Below, piece by piece: positions 1 to 8,600 of a DNA stretch of 62,836 nt. This DNA comes from Streptosporangium canum (lineage in GTDB: Bacteria; Actinomycetota; Actinomycetes; Streptosporangiales; Streptosporangiaceae): contig NZ_FOQY01000043.1 in the NCBI RefSeq assembly GCF_900113865.1, forward strand, positions 1 through 62,836, given 5' to 3'. Each line of letters starts with the position of its first letter. The first letter of the stretch is position 1. The notes under the pieces were generated by a model. It searched no databases. It was not told the origin of the DNA and saw only the letters and a list, made by a program, of their open reading frames with translations. Position numbers and translations under genes: made by a program.

Positions 1-525
1 GGCAAGGGGCTGAACGCGGTCCGTCACCGGCATCGCGAGCTGCGCCGCCGCCTGCAGGCCAAGCAGACCAAGTCCGCCAAGCGGCTGCTGAGGAAACGCC
101 GCCGCAAAGAAGCGCGCTTCGCCGCCGACACCAACCACACCATCGCCAAACGCATCGTGACCGAGGCGACACGCACCGGGCAAGGGATCGCCCTGGAAGA
201 TCTCCAGGGCATCCGCGACCGGGTACGGCTCCGTAAGCCCCAGCGGGTCACGCTGCATTCGTGGAGCTTCCACCAACTCGGCCGGTTCGTCGTCTACAAG
301 GCCCGTCGTGCCGGGGTCGCCGTGGTGTACGTCGACCCGGCCTACACCTCGCAAGGCTGCTCGGCCTGCGGGCACGTGGACAAGAAGAACCGGCCGGACC
401 AGAAGACCTTCCGCTGTACGTCGTGCGGCTTCGCTGAGCACGCCGACGTCAACGCGGCCCGCAACATCGCCTTGCGCGGTGTGGCGGGCTGGGCAGTGAG
501 TCACGCTGCCGACGACGCGGCCTGA
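1..525 (+). CDS. tnpB: IS605-family TnpB (OrfB), 3' portion, open at window edge
   Basis: This reading frame is open from the first base, so the N-terminus lies outside the window. It encodes the C-terminal half of a TnpB/OrfB protein, the RNA-guided nuclease of IS200/IS605 elements. A RuvC-II-like LEDLQGIRDR segment has its acidic Glu codon at 196. A zinc ribbon has two CxxC pairs (Cys codons at 358, 367, 415 and 424). The last RuvC acidic residue is in ADVNAARNIA (Asp codon at 445). All visible nuclease landmarks are intact, so it could be functional if the missing half is. No TnpA and no clear right end were recognised. The IS end probably lies within about 60 bases of the stop, since sequence resembling another gene begins near 570. 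Confidence 0.9.
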   Translation, partial: GKGLNAVRHRHRELRRRLQAKQTKSAKRLLRKRRRKEARFAADTNHTIAKRIVTEATRTGQGIALEDLQGIRDRVRLRKPQRVTLHSWSFHQLGRFVVYKARRAGVAVVYVDPAYTSQGCSACGHVDKKNRPDQKTFRCTSCGFAEHADVNAARNIALRGVAGWAVSHAADDAA

Positions 526-825
526 ACCGTCGAACCCATCGACGGCGAGGAGCTGCAAGCTCGGTCGTTTACGGCCGAGAAGCTGACCGTCACGATTCCC
601 GAGGAGCTGGCCGCGACCGTGCAGGCGCGGATCGGCAGTGCCAGCTTCTCCGCGTACGTCTCCAAGGCGCTGGCCCGGCAGGTGGAGCGGGACAACCTCC
701 GGGAGATCGTCGCCGCCGCCGAGTCCCAGCACGGTCCCGTGGATCGCGCGGGGGTGGAGGGCAAACGCGCTCTCCTGCGAACCGGACCCGAGGGTCGGAG
801 CGACAGCCGCACGCCGGCCGTGTGA
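526..825 (+). pseudogene. VapB-like antitoxin remnant lacking a start
   Basis: The frame continues directly after the tnpB stop. From about codon 577 it reads EKLTVTIPEELAATVQAR, the beta-strand/helix pattern of a ribbon-helix-helix antitoxin, followed by a helical tail. No ATG or GTG precedes this strand; the first available start (GTG 619) would remove it. The natural start appears to have been lost when the IS605 element arrived. Its stop overlaps the start of the PIN gene (TGATG at 823-827), the usual coupling of antitoxin and toxin genes. The family call rests on pattern alone. It could also be a non-toxin RHH protein. Confidence 0.6.
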
Positions 826-1219
826 TGCCCGGATCACTCGTTCTGGACCGCGAAGGCCTGTCGAAGGCGATCCTCCAGGTTCCCGAGCTGACCGAATGGC
901 TGGTGGCGGCCGAGGAGGAGGACGTCCGCGTCGTCGTCAGCGCCGCCACTCTCGTCGAGGTGTCCCACCCCCGGCTCAACCGGGCTCGCTACGACTGGAC
1001 TCTCTCTCCCGGCTGAGCGTCGAACCCGTCAGCCGGGAGATCGCCCACGACGCGGCCCGGTTGCTCGCCGCGGCCGGGCTCCATGGTCACAGACACGCCG
1101 TCGACGCCATGGTGTGCGCCACCGCCCTCCGCCTTCCCGGACCGGTGACCGTCCTGACCTCCGATGTCGAGGACATCACGGCCATCGGCCAGAACCGCCT
1201 GCGTGCCGTGAAGGTCTAG
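825..1219 (+). pseudogene. PIN-domain (VapC-like) toxin, frameshifted
   Basis: The ATG at 825 opens a PIN-type protein: a first Asp in SLVLDRE, then VEVSHPRL, and after a frame change HAVDAMVCATAL and VLTSDVEDITAIG, which carry the later conserved acidic residues of PIN ribonucleases. Translation in the first frame stops at 1014-1016. The second half continues one frame over, so a one-base indel within 1001-1013 (a CT-rich run) is the simplest explanation. VapC toxins cleave RNA and are neutralised by the cognate VapB. Here both partners look broken. The stop TAG at 1217-1219 overlaps the target site of the following IS630 element. Confidence 0.7.
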
Positions 1220-2411
1220 TGGCCCGTCACGGAACGTTGACCCGGTAATTGATCTCAGCCGGTGAACCCGTAAAGCTGACTGCCTCTGGAACCTGGGAGG
1301 TAGTCGTGGCTCGCCCACCGGATGTGTTCGTCCGGCCCTTGTCGATGGAAGAGGGCCGGAAAATCCAGCGCATCACCCGGACCGCGAAGGACCCGGTCAA
1401 ACTGCGCCGGGCGATCGTGGTGATGATGTCCGGTCAGGGTCAAAGCGTCCCGGACATCACCTCATTGATGCAGGTCGGCGACGACTACGTGCGCGATGTC
1501 ATCCACGCCTTCAACGAGCGGGGGTTCGACGCGCTGGACCCAAAATGGAGCGGGGGCCGGCCACCGGCGATCAGTGAACAGGTGCGCGAGCACATCTGCC
1601 TGATCGCCAGGACGGTCCCCGCCGAGTGGGGCATCATCGGCCATTCCACCTGGAGTCTGCACACCCTGACCGAACATCTCCTCGCCCGGGGTGTGGTGGC
1701 GGCGATCAGCCGCGAGCACCTGCGGCGCATCCTGCGCAAGGGCGGAGTGAGCTGGCAGACCACCACAACGTGGAAGGCCTCCAACGACCCACACTTCATC
1801 ACCAAGATGCAGCGGGTGCTGGAGTTATACGATCACCCACCCGCCGACGGGCGGGTGATCTGCATCGATGAATTCGGTCCGCTGAACCTGATGCCCCGCA
1901 AGGGCAAACGGTGGCGGCCGGCCGGAAGTCCGGCCCGGCTGCGGGCCACCTACAACCGCTATCACGGCGTCATGCACATGATCGCCGCGCTCGACCTGGC
2001 CACCGGCAAGCTGTACTACCGCATCCGCAAACGTAAGCGGTGGCGCGAGTTCTTATCCTTTCTCAAGACCCTGCGCGAACGCTGGCCCGGCGAGAAGCTC
2101 TACGTGATCATGGACAACTACTCGCCGCACAAGCATGCCCAGGTCCGCGCCTGGGCTGCCGACAACGACGTCGAGCTGGTGTTCCTGCCCACCTACGGCT
2201 CGTGGCTGAACTGGATCGAGTCCGAGTTCGCCGCGCTGCGCTACTACGCCCTCAACGGCACCGATCATCGCACTCATGACGAGCAGAACGCGGCGATCGG
2301 TGGCTACGTCCGCTGGCGCAACACCCGCGCGCAACCGAAGACCAGCTTCGCCGCCAGCTCACCCATCCGAAGCTGGACCAGTTACCCGGCCAAGGTTGCG
2401 TGACGGGCCAC
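1219..2411 (+). mobile_element. Complete IS630-family insertion sequence
   Basis: The element is bounded by nearly perfect inverted repeats. The 36 bases starting at 1215 match the reverse complement of those ending at 2416 at 31 positions, including a shared outer TCTAGTGGCCCGTCACG. A TA dinucleotide flanks both ends (1217-1218 and 2412-2413), the classic IS630/Tc1 target duplication. The element is about 1.19 kb with a single transposase gene and intact DDE residues, so it could be active. It sits at the stop codon of the PIN remnant and 22 bases from the 3' end of the next gene, disrupting neither. Confidence 0.93.
1306..2403 (+). CDS. IS630-family DDE transposase
   Basis: The product is 365 residues when started at GTG 1306, chosen because GGGAGG lies five bases upstream. 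The N-terminal third is a helix-turn-helix region for terminal-repeat binding. The C-terminal part is an RNase H-like catalytic core. The DDE triad is readable as Asp188 (CIDEFG), Asp270 (VIMDNYSPHK) and Glu305 (LNWIESEF), in the spacing typical of IS630. The frame can be extended upstream to 1249, but that would run through the left repeat and lacks a ribosome site. The stop lies inside the right inverted repeat. It acts on its own element by cut-and-paste at TA. Confidence 0.95.
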   Translation: MARPPDVFVRPLSMEEGRKIQRITRTAKDPVKLRRAIVVMMSGQGQSVPDITSLMQVGDDYVRDVIHAFNERGFDALDPKWSGGRPPAISEQVREHICLIARTVPAEWGIIGHSTWSLHTLTEHLLARGVVAAISREHLRRILRKGGVSWQTTTTWKASNDPHFITKMQRVLELYDHPPADGRVICIDEFGPLNLMPRKGKRWRPAGSPARLRATYNRYHGVMHMIAALDLATGKLYYRIRKRKRWREFLSFLKTLRERWPGEKLYVIMDNYSPHKHAQVRAWAADNDVELVFLPTYGSWLNWIESEFAALRYYALNGTDHRTHDEQNAAIGGYVRWRNTRAQPKTSFAASSPIRSWTSYPAKVA

Positions 2412-2433
2412 TAGATGTTCACGGCGGACGCCG

Positions 2434-3465
2434 TCATCGATCCATGCCCGCGGCACCGGGAGGGGCCCAGGGGCCGCCGGCGAGGAAGCGCTCCAGCGCA
2501 ACCGTGTAGGGCCGGGGATCCAGACCTCTGCCCGCCGCCCAACCGTCGTCGTGCACGGTCCCCAGGTAGCGCGGCCCGGCGTCGGCGATCAGCGTGACGA
2601 CCTCGGAGCCGCGCGAGACCAGCTCGCACGCGGCCCACAGGTTCGTCCCAGTGGACCCGCCGACCGGAATCCCGGTGATCTCGCGGACCAGCCGGGCGGC
2701 GGCCACGCTGGCCGCGTCGGGGACCGGTATCACCAGGTCGTAGAGCGAGGGGATGAAGCCGGCCTCCAGGCGAGGGCGGCCGATGCCCTCGATCCTGGAA
2801 GGCATGCCGGTGCTGTAGTCGGCGACGTCGTAGGCCCAGCCGGGGAAGTAGGCGGAGTTCTCCGGGTCGGCGACGGCCAGCCGGGTGGCGTGGCCGCGCA
2901 GGCGGATGTGACGGCCGAGCGCGGCGGCGGTGGCGCCCGTCCCCGCGCCCACGACGACCCAACCCGGCTCCCCGCCGGCCTGCCTCACCTGGTCGAAAAG
3001 CTCCTCGGCGAGCCCGCCGGACTGCCAGTCGACCGCCCGTTCCGCCCAGGCGAACTGGTCCATGAAGTGGCCGTTCAGCTCCGCCGCCAGCCGCCGGGCC
3101 TCGTCGTAGATCGCCAGCGGCGGGTTCACGAACCGGCATTCGCCGCCGAGCTCCTCCACCGCCGCCGCGCGGGCCGGGGACGGCTCTCCGGGCATGACCG
3201 CGATGAACCGGAGCCCGAGCAGCCGGGCGAAGTAGGCCTGGGCGACGGCCGAGCCGCCTCCGGTGGCCTCCACCACCGCGGTGTCCTCGCGGATGCGCCC
3301 GCAGGCGACGCCGTACCGGAACAGGGCCCGGGCGAGCCGGTGTTTCAGGGTGCCGGTCGGGTGCGCGGACTCGTCCTTGAGCCGGAGGCCCGGCAGAGGG
3401 AGTCTCAGCAGGGGGGTCGGGGCCGTCTCGCCGTCCAGTCGCCTGATCGCCTCTGTTGACCACAT
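2434..3465 (-). CDS. PLP-dependent cysteine synthase family protein, Cds1-like
   Basis: This 343-residue fold-type II PLP enzyme carries the lysine expected to bind the cofactor at Lys41 in PTGTLKHRLA, followed by a substrate-binding loop VEATGGGSAVAQAYFARLLG and a phosphate-binding glycine-rich segment VVVGAGTGATAAALGRH. The sequence resembles mycobacterial Cds1, an L-cysteine desulfhydrase that releases pyruvate, ammonia and sulfide, more closely than the canonical CysK/CysM. Substrate remains inferred. The gene stands 54 bases from the HAD gene on the same strand, so co-transcription is possible. Its 3' end is just outside the IS630 element. Confidence 0.85.
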   Translation of the reverse strand: MWSTEAIRRLDGETAPTPLLRLPLPGLRLKDESAHPTGTLKHRLARALFRYGVACGRIREDTAVVEATGGGSAVAQAYFARLLGLRFIAVMPGEPSPARAAAVEELGGECRFVNPPLAIYDEARRLAAELNGHFMDQFAWAERAVDWQSGGLAEELFDQVRQAGGEPGWVVVGAGTGATAAALGRHIRLRGHATRLAVADPENSAYFPGWAYDVADYSTGMPSRIEGIGRPRLEAGFIPSLYDLVIPVPDAASVAAARLVREITGIPVGGSTGTNLWAACELVSRGSEVVTLIADAGPRYLGTVHDDGWAAGRGLDPRPYTVALERFLAGGPWAPPGAAGMDR

Positions 3466-3519
3466 GGGGACGAATCTAGAGGGTACGGAGGCAGGCGGCT
3501 CCGGGTGGTACGGGCGGCT

Positions 3520-4182
3520 CTAGACGGTGCGGAGGCAGGCGACGGTCCGGTGGACGGGGATGCCGGGGGCGGGCGGCGCCTGCGTGCGGTTCACCCAGCA
3601 GAAGTCCACTCCGGCGGCCTGCGCGCAGCCGCCGTCGCTCGCCGGGGAGTCGCCGACCATGAGCGCGTCGCCGGACTCGGCCTCCAGCAGGTCCAGGGTG
3701 TGGTGGAGCAGCTCCCCGTCGGGCTTGCGCAGGCCGACCTCGGGCGCGATCACCACGTGCTCGAAGAACCCGCCGATCCGCGTACGGCGGAGCTTGGCCC
3801 GCTGGACATGGGCGATGCCGTCGGTCACCAGGGCCAGCCTGAACCTCCGGGACAGGTGCCGCAGGGCGGCCCTGGCCTCGGGGAACAGGGTCACGTTCCG
3901 GCCGAGGGCGTCCTCGAACGCGACCGCGACCGAGGGAAGGGCGCCCATCCTGGCCCAGCGTTCCAGCCGCAGCTCGGCCAGGGTGATCCGGTGCTCGCGG
4001 TAGGCGGCCCAGAGCGGCTCGTTGGCGGCGTGGAACCGCGTCAGGAACTCGGCGCGGCCCATCCGGAAGAAGCGGTGGTGGACCTCATGAAGCGCGCCTC
4101 GCTCGGTCCGGGCATAGTCGACCACGGTCCCGTCCAAGTCGATCAGCAGGACCTGGTACCGATGCTCCCTCGCCGAGCCCAT
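3520..4182 (-). CDS. HAD-family hydrolase (YjjG-like phosphatase)
   Basis: The product is 220 residues with all four HAD motifs: I is LLIDLDGTV (nucleophile Asp15, acid/base Asp17), II is LVTDG, III is the lysine of GLRKPDGEL, and IV is MVGDSPASD. The helical cap between motifs I and II matches the YjjG/haloacid-dehalogenase subgroup, whose members often dephosphorylate nucleoside monophosphates. The predicted start at 4182 overlaps the preceding thymidylate-synthase-like gene by 98 bases, so the two are probably translationally coupled. A start nearer motif I is possible. Together with the neighbour it suggests nucleotide handling, an inference from context only. Confidence 0.85.
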   Translation of the reverse strand: MGSAREHRYQVLLIDLDGTVVDYARTERGALHEVHHRFFRMGRAEFLTRFHAANEPLWAAYREHRITLAELRLERWARMGALPSVAVAFEDALGRNVTLFPEARAALRHLSRRFRLALVTDGIAHVQRAKLRRTRIGGFFEHVVIAPEVGLRKPDGELLHHTLDLLEAESGDALMVGDSPASDGGCAQAAGVDFCWVNRTQAPPAPGIPVHRTVACLRTV

Positions 4183-4804
4183 CGCGCTCCGACAGCCGGA
4201 GGATCTCCCCGACCGCCGCCGCGTCCGCGACGTAGATGTGAGGAACGTCGACGAAGACCCTCATTGACCCGCAGCCCACCCCGAGGTCGTCGGCGACCTC
4301 CTTCTGGATACTACGCAGCGGCACGTAGTTCAGATAGGAGGTGAACACGTTCTGCGACCGGAAGGCGGCGGTCATCGCCAGCCGTCCGTCGCGCAGCCGG
4401 AAGGCCAGGCTGGTCAGGCAGGGCACCGCGTCGGGAGACTCGCCCGGGACGGTCAGGGAGATCCAGCCACTCTTGGTGTACGGCTTGGCGCGCAGCACGT
4501 CGACGACCCAGCGGAGCTGGTCGACGCCGAGGAGCCGGCGGAGCCGGCCGCCGTAGCTGTACTTGAAGGGCGGGATGACCGCGCACTCGCTGAACTTGCC
4601 GGCGTACAGGGGGATCTTCCCCGAGTCGCCGTAGGACTCCAGGATCGGATCGTCCCAGCTGAGCCCGGCGATCTCGAACAGCACCGCCTGGGCCTCGATG
4701 ATCGGGCCCCGGTCGTCCTCGGCGGCCCTGCCGTTGGTCCTTACGTGTCGCATCAGCCAGATCCACGTCTCCCCACAAGACGCGAATCTGAGGAGGTCGG
4801 GCAT
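4085..4804 (-). CDS. Thymidylate synthase-fold protein, variant active site
   Basis: This 239-residue protein shows the thymidylate synthase/dCMP hydroxymethylase signature: a catalytic cysteine in AVPCL (Cys129), a phosphate-binding FRSQNVF segment (Arg149, Ser150), an Asn at 159 in the position of the pyrimidine-reading Asn, and HIY at 189-191. The usual PCH is PCL here, and the Asp after RSx is Asn, so it is not an ordinary ThyA. Known relatives alter C5 of pyrimidine nucleotides, including enzymes of nucleoside-antibiotic pathways. The substrate cannot be told from sequence. It starts directly after the membrane-protein stop and overlaps the HAD gene, forming a tight operon. Confidence 0.7.
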   Translation of the reverse strand: MPDLLRFASCGETWIWLMRHVRTNGRAAEDDRGPIIEAQAVLFEIAGLSWDDPILESYGDSGKIPLYAGKFSECAVIPPFKYSYGGRLRRLLGVDQLRWVVDVLRAKPYTKSGWISLTVPGESPDAVPCLTSLAFRLRDGRLAMTAAFRSQNVFTSYLNYVPLRSIQKEVADDLGVGCGSMRVFVDVPHIYVADAAAVGEILRLSERDGLGEGASVPGPADRLGRDRGRLCPDRARRAS

Positions 4805-5566
4805 TCAGGTCTCCACGTTGGGGAAATGGAAGGGGTTGTGTGGGAGTCTGCGCTGTCGGGAGACGTTGGCGCGGACGTAGTAGACGGCGTAGTGCAGCAG
4901 TGCGAGCAGCCCGATGACCACCAGCAGCAGGGCCGTGTTGGGGTCGGCCCCCACCATGCCGAGCGCGCCGACCGCGATGTAGGAGCTGTTGACGAGGGCC
5001 AGCATCATCACGTTGATCCCCGGCCAGGCGAGCGGCGCGTAGGTCTCGGGATAGCGGGGGTCCACCGGCAGGTTGGGGGTCCAGCCGAGGGCCGAGAAGT
5101 GGTCCTTGAGCTGGACCACGTAGAGCAGGCGGAAGTTGTTGAGCGCACGCGCGGTCCGCATGTGCGCGTTCACCGCCTCGATCAGCCGCAGGAATGGCAA
5201 CATGTTCAGCAGTCCGAACGCGGCGATCGTCGCGAACAGATACCACGGCACGCCGTCCCAGGAGGTCAGCGCCCCGGGGTTGATCACCTTCGCGCTCGCC
5301 AGCGCGATGGCGGCGGCGAACGGGGCGGCGAGCAGGCTCATGGAGAGCCTGGTCATCTTGAGCCGTTCGTCCTTGGCGGCGAGGTAGACGTGGTAGGTCC
5401 CGCTGAAGTCCACGGCCACGAGCTGGAGGAAGTCCTTGGGTTCCACGGGCAGGTCGTCGAGCCTCTCGGGCAGCGACTCCGCGGTCATGCGCGGCAACAT
5501 CTTCCGCATCGGGACCCACTCTCGGGGGCTGGCGGACTTGCGCGGTAAGAAGATTTTGACCCACAT
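4805..5566 (-). CDS. Unknown four-helix membrane protein
   Basis: The protein has 253 residues from ATG 5566 (an upstream in-frame extension to 5665 would overlap the kinase start and looks less likely; the ribosome site is weak either way). It begins with about 70 soluble residues, then two hydrophobic segments (MSLLAAPFAAAIALASA and WYLFATIAAFGLLNMLPFL), a soluble loop of about 60 residues, and two more (INVMMLALVNSSYIAVGALG and LLLVVIGLLALLHYAVYYV), ending in a basic tail. I do not recognise the family. The stop codon abuts the start of the thymidylate-synthase-like gene, so the two are almost certainly co-expressed. It is divergent from the Ser/Thr kinase gene, with only 97 bases between starts. 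Confidence 0.7.
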   Translation of the reverse strand: MWVKIFLPRKSASPREWVPMRKMLPRMTAESLPERLDDLPVEPKDFLQLVAVDFSGTYHVYLAAKDERLKMTRLSMSLLAAPFAAAIALASAKVINPGALTSWDGVPWYLFATIAAFGLLNMLPFLRLIEAVNAHMRTARALNNFRLLYVVQLKDHFSALGWTPNLPVDPRYPETYAPLAWPGINVMMLALVNSSYIAVGALGMVGADPNTALLLVVIGLLALLHYAVYYVRANVSRQRRLPHNPFHFPNVET

Positions 5567-5663
5567 GTCAGTCGCGCGCGCGTGATTCGCCACATCTCTC
5601 ACAACTTCTCTGAGCCATCCGGCATCTAAGGGGTGACGTTGCCGGGGACGGGGGTTTCTCACC

Positions 5664-8600
5664 ATGGGACTGACGGCGCTCGCACCGGGTGATCCCGTAC
5701 GGCTGGGCGCGTACCGGCTGGCCGGACGGCTGGGGGCAGGTGGTCAGGGGATCGTCTACGAGGCATACGACGCCGAGGGCGGCCGAGCCGCGATCAAGGT
5801 GCTGCACGGGGACGTGGCTGCGGACCCGAGACTGCGGACGCGGTTCATGAAGGAGGCGGAGGCGGCGCGGCGGGTGGCGTCGTTCTGCACCGCCCGGATC
5901 CTCGCGGTGGATTTCGACGCGCCGAGGCCGTACATCGTCAGCGAGTTCGTCGCCGGGCCCGACCTGCGAAGGGCGGTCCGCGAGGGCGGGCCGTACGCCG
6001 GGGACGCCCTGCACCGGCTCGCCATCGCGCTGGCCACGGCGCTGACCGCGATCCACCGCGCGGCGGTGGTCCACCGCGACGTCAAGCCGGAGAACGTGCT
6101 GCTCGGCCCGGACGGACCCCGGGTGATCGATTTCGGCGTGGCCAGGACCAGGGAGATGCCGCCGACCACGACGGGGATCGTCGCGGGGACGCCGACGTTC
6201 ATGGCGCCCGAGGTGTTCGTCGGGCAGCGGGCGGGTCCGCCGGCCGATGTGTTCGCCTGGGGCGGGGTGCTGCTGTTCGCCGCCACGGGCAAGGACCCGT
6301 TCCAGGCCGAGACCCTGGGCGGCGTGATGCACCGGGTGCTCACCGTCGACCCCGACCTCGGTGACGTCACCGAACCGCTGCGCTCGCTGATGGCCGCCGC
6401 GCTGGCCAAGGAGGCGACGGCCCGGCCGACCGCGCACGAGCTGCTGACGGGCCTGCTCGGCGGGGTGGCGGAGGACGGGGTGGCCGAGGACCTCGTGGCG
6501 GGGGCGCGGGCTGCCCGGGGGGTCCTGCCGGCCGGATCCGGCGCGCCCGCGCTCGGCGTGGTCGCCGAGGAGGCCTTCGCCGGGCTGTCGCCCGAGGCGC
6601 AGGCCGACGCCCCCGGGGTGCTGCTCCGCATGATCGGTGACGACTCGATCCAGAGCGTCGACTACCGGCCCGAGGACGAGCCGGTGATCGCCCGTTTCGC
6701 CGCCGCCGGGCTGCTGGTCAGGGACGGCGCCACCGTCGTTCCGGCCGGAGCGGCCCTGTCGCGGGCCTGGCCCCGGCTGCGTGAGTGGCTGGCGGCCGAG
6801 CGCGACGGGCTGCCGGTGCATCGCCGGCTGGCCGAGGCGGCCCGGGTCTGGGAGGAGCGCGGGCGCCTCCCCGGAGATCTCTACCAGGGGGCGTCGCTCC
6901 GGGAGGCGCTGCACTGGGCCGCGACCGAGCGGCGCTACCTCGGGATGAACCGCCGGGAACGGCAGTTCCTCGACACGGCCTCGGCCGCGGAACGGCGGCG
7001 CCAGCGCAGGCGGCGGCTGGTCACCGCGGGGATGGCCGTGCTGCTCGCCTTCTCGCTGGGCGTGACCGCGATCGCCCTGCGACAGCGGCAGACTCTCGCC
7101 GGGCAGGCCGAGGATCTGGGACGGCAGCGCGACGAGTCGGCCGCCCGGGCCGCCGCCGCACGCGCCGACGACCTGCGCGACTCCGACCCCGGGACCGCCA
7201 TGCGGCTCAGCGTGGCCGCCTGGCGGATCGCCCAGGTGCCGGAGGCGCGCTCCGCGCTGCAGGCCGCGCTGGCCCAGACGAAGATCGACATGTTCACCGA
7301 CCCCGACGCCACCTCCAGGGCCTCCTACGTCCTGACGCCCGACGCGCGGACGCTCGTGCGGGCGTACGGCGGCGAGGTCGTCATGTACGACGTGGCCACG
7401 CACCGGCCGGTCCGGTCGTTGCGGGGAGTGGGAGACCGCGCCGCCGTGACCGCGGCGAGCTCCGACGGCTCGATCCTCCAGGTCGGCGAGCGGCTCTGGG
7501 ACAGCGCCACGGGCAAGGCCGTCGGCCCGGCGCTTCCCGAGGGGGCGAGGGCGGAGCTGGAGCCGGAGCGGCGGCTGATCTCGATCATCGGCCCCGACCG
7601 GCTGGTGATACGCCCGCCGGCCGGGGGCGATCCGCTGGTCTCGGTGGCCGGGACCGAACTGGAGGGGACCGTCTCGCCGGACGGCCGGTGGGCCGCCGTG
7701 GCCGGCCGTCAGGGCACGGTCGAGGTCTGGGACCTGACCGCGGGGAGACGGACGTTCAGCCGGAGGATCGACGGCCCCGTCAGCCTCCGCGGGGAGCGGG
7801 GAGCGCCGCAGATCGCGTTCAGCCCGGACGGCGCGACCCTCGCGGTCGGCGGCGACACCTCGATCGTGCTGCTCGACCCCGCCGGCGGGAAGCAGCGCGG
7901 CGAGCACTTCGCGAGCACCGGCGGCGGCTCGCTCAGGTTCAGCCCGGACGGCCGCTTCCTCGCCGAGCAGGCGGACGACACCCTCTACCTCTGGAAGGTG
8001 GCCGACCGGACCATATCCGCGCAGTTCCCCCTGGCGACCTTCGGCAGAGCGCGCTTCACCGCCGACAGCCGCACGCTGCGGTACCCGACCGAGTACGGCT
8101 CGGTGGTGTCGGTCGACATCAGCACCGTCACCCACACCGACACACTGGACGTGCCCAGGGAGCGCAGCGGCTGGGAGAGCGCGGCGTTCGCCCCCGGGGG
8201 CCGGGTGCTCGCCTACGCCGACCTGGGCGTGGCCCGCCTCTGGGACCCCACCCGGCTGGCCCCGATCGGCGGTCCGCTGACCGCCGACGCGGGTTCGGCA
8301 GGGGTGTTCAGCCCGGACGGCAGGACACTCGCCATCCCCCGCAGGGACGGTTCGGCGGTGACCCTGTGGGATGTCGCCACCCGCCGGAGCCTCACCACCC
8401 TGGAGACCGGGGCCGGGCCGGTCATGGCCCTCGCCTTCAGCGGGGACGGCCGGAGGCTCGCGGCCGGTGTGGGCGGTGCGGGCGGCAAGGAGATCCAGAT
8501 CTGGGACGTGCGCGCGGGCAGGATCACCGGGACGGTGCACCGGGGATTCATCGAGAGCCTGGCCTTCCGTCCGGGCGGGGATCCGGGCGACGGCCGGACC

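Noticed and set aside
5568..8540. Open frame of 990 codons on the minus strand
   Set aside because: It is antisense to the kinase gene, is made of Pro/Arg/Gly-rich sequence without domains, and reflects GC-driven lack of stops.
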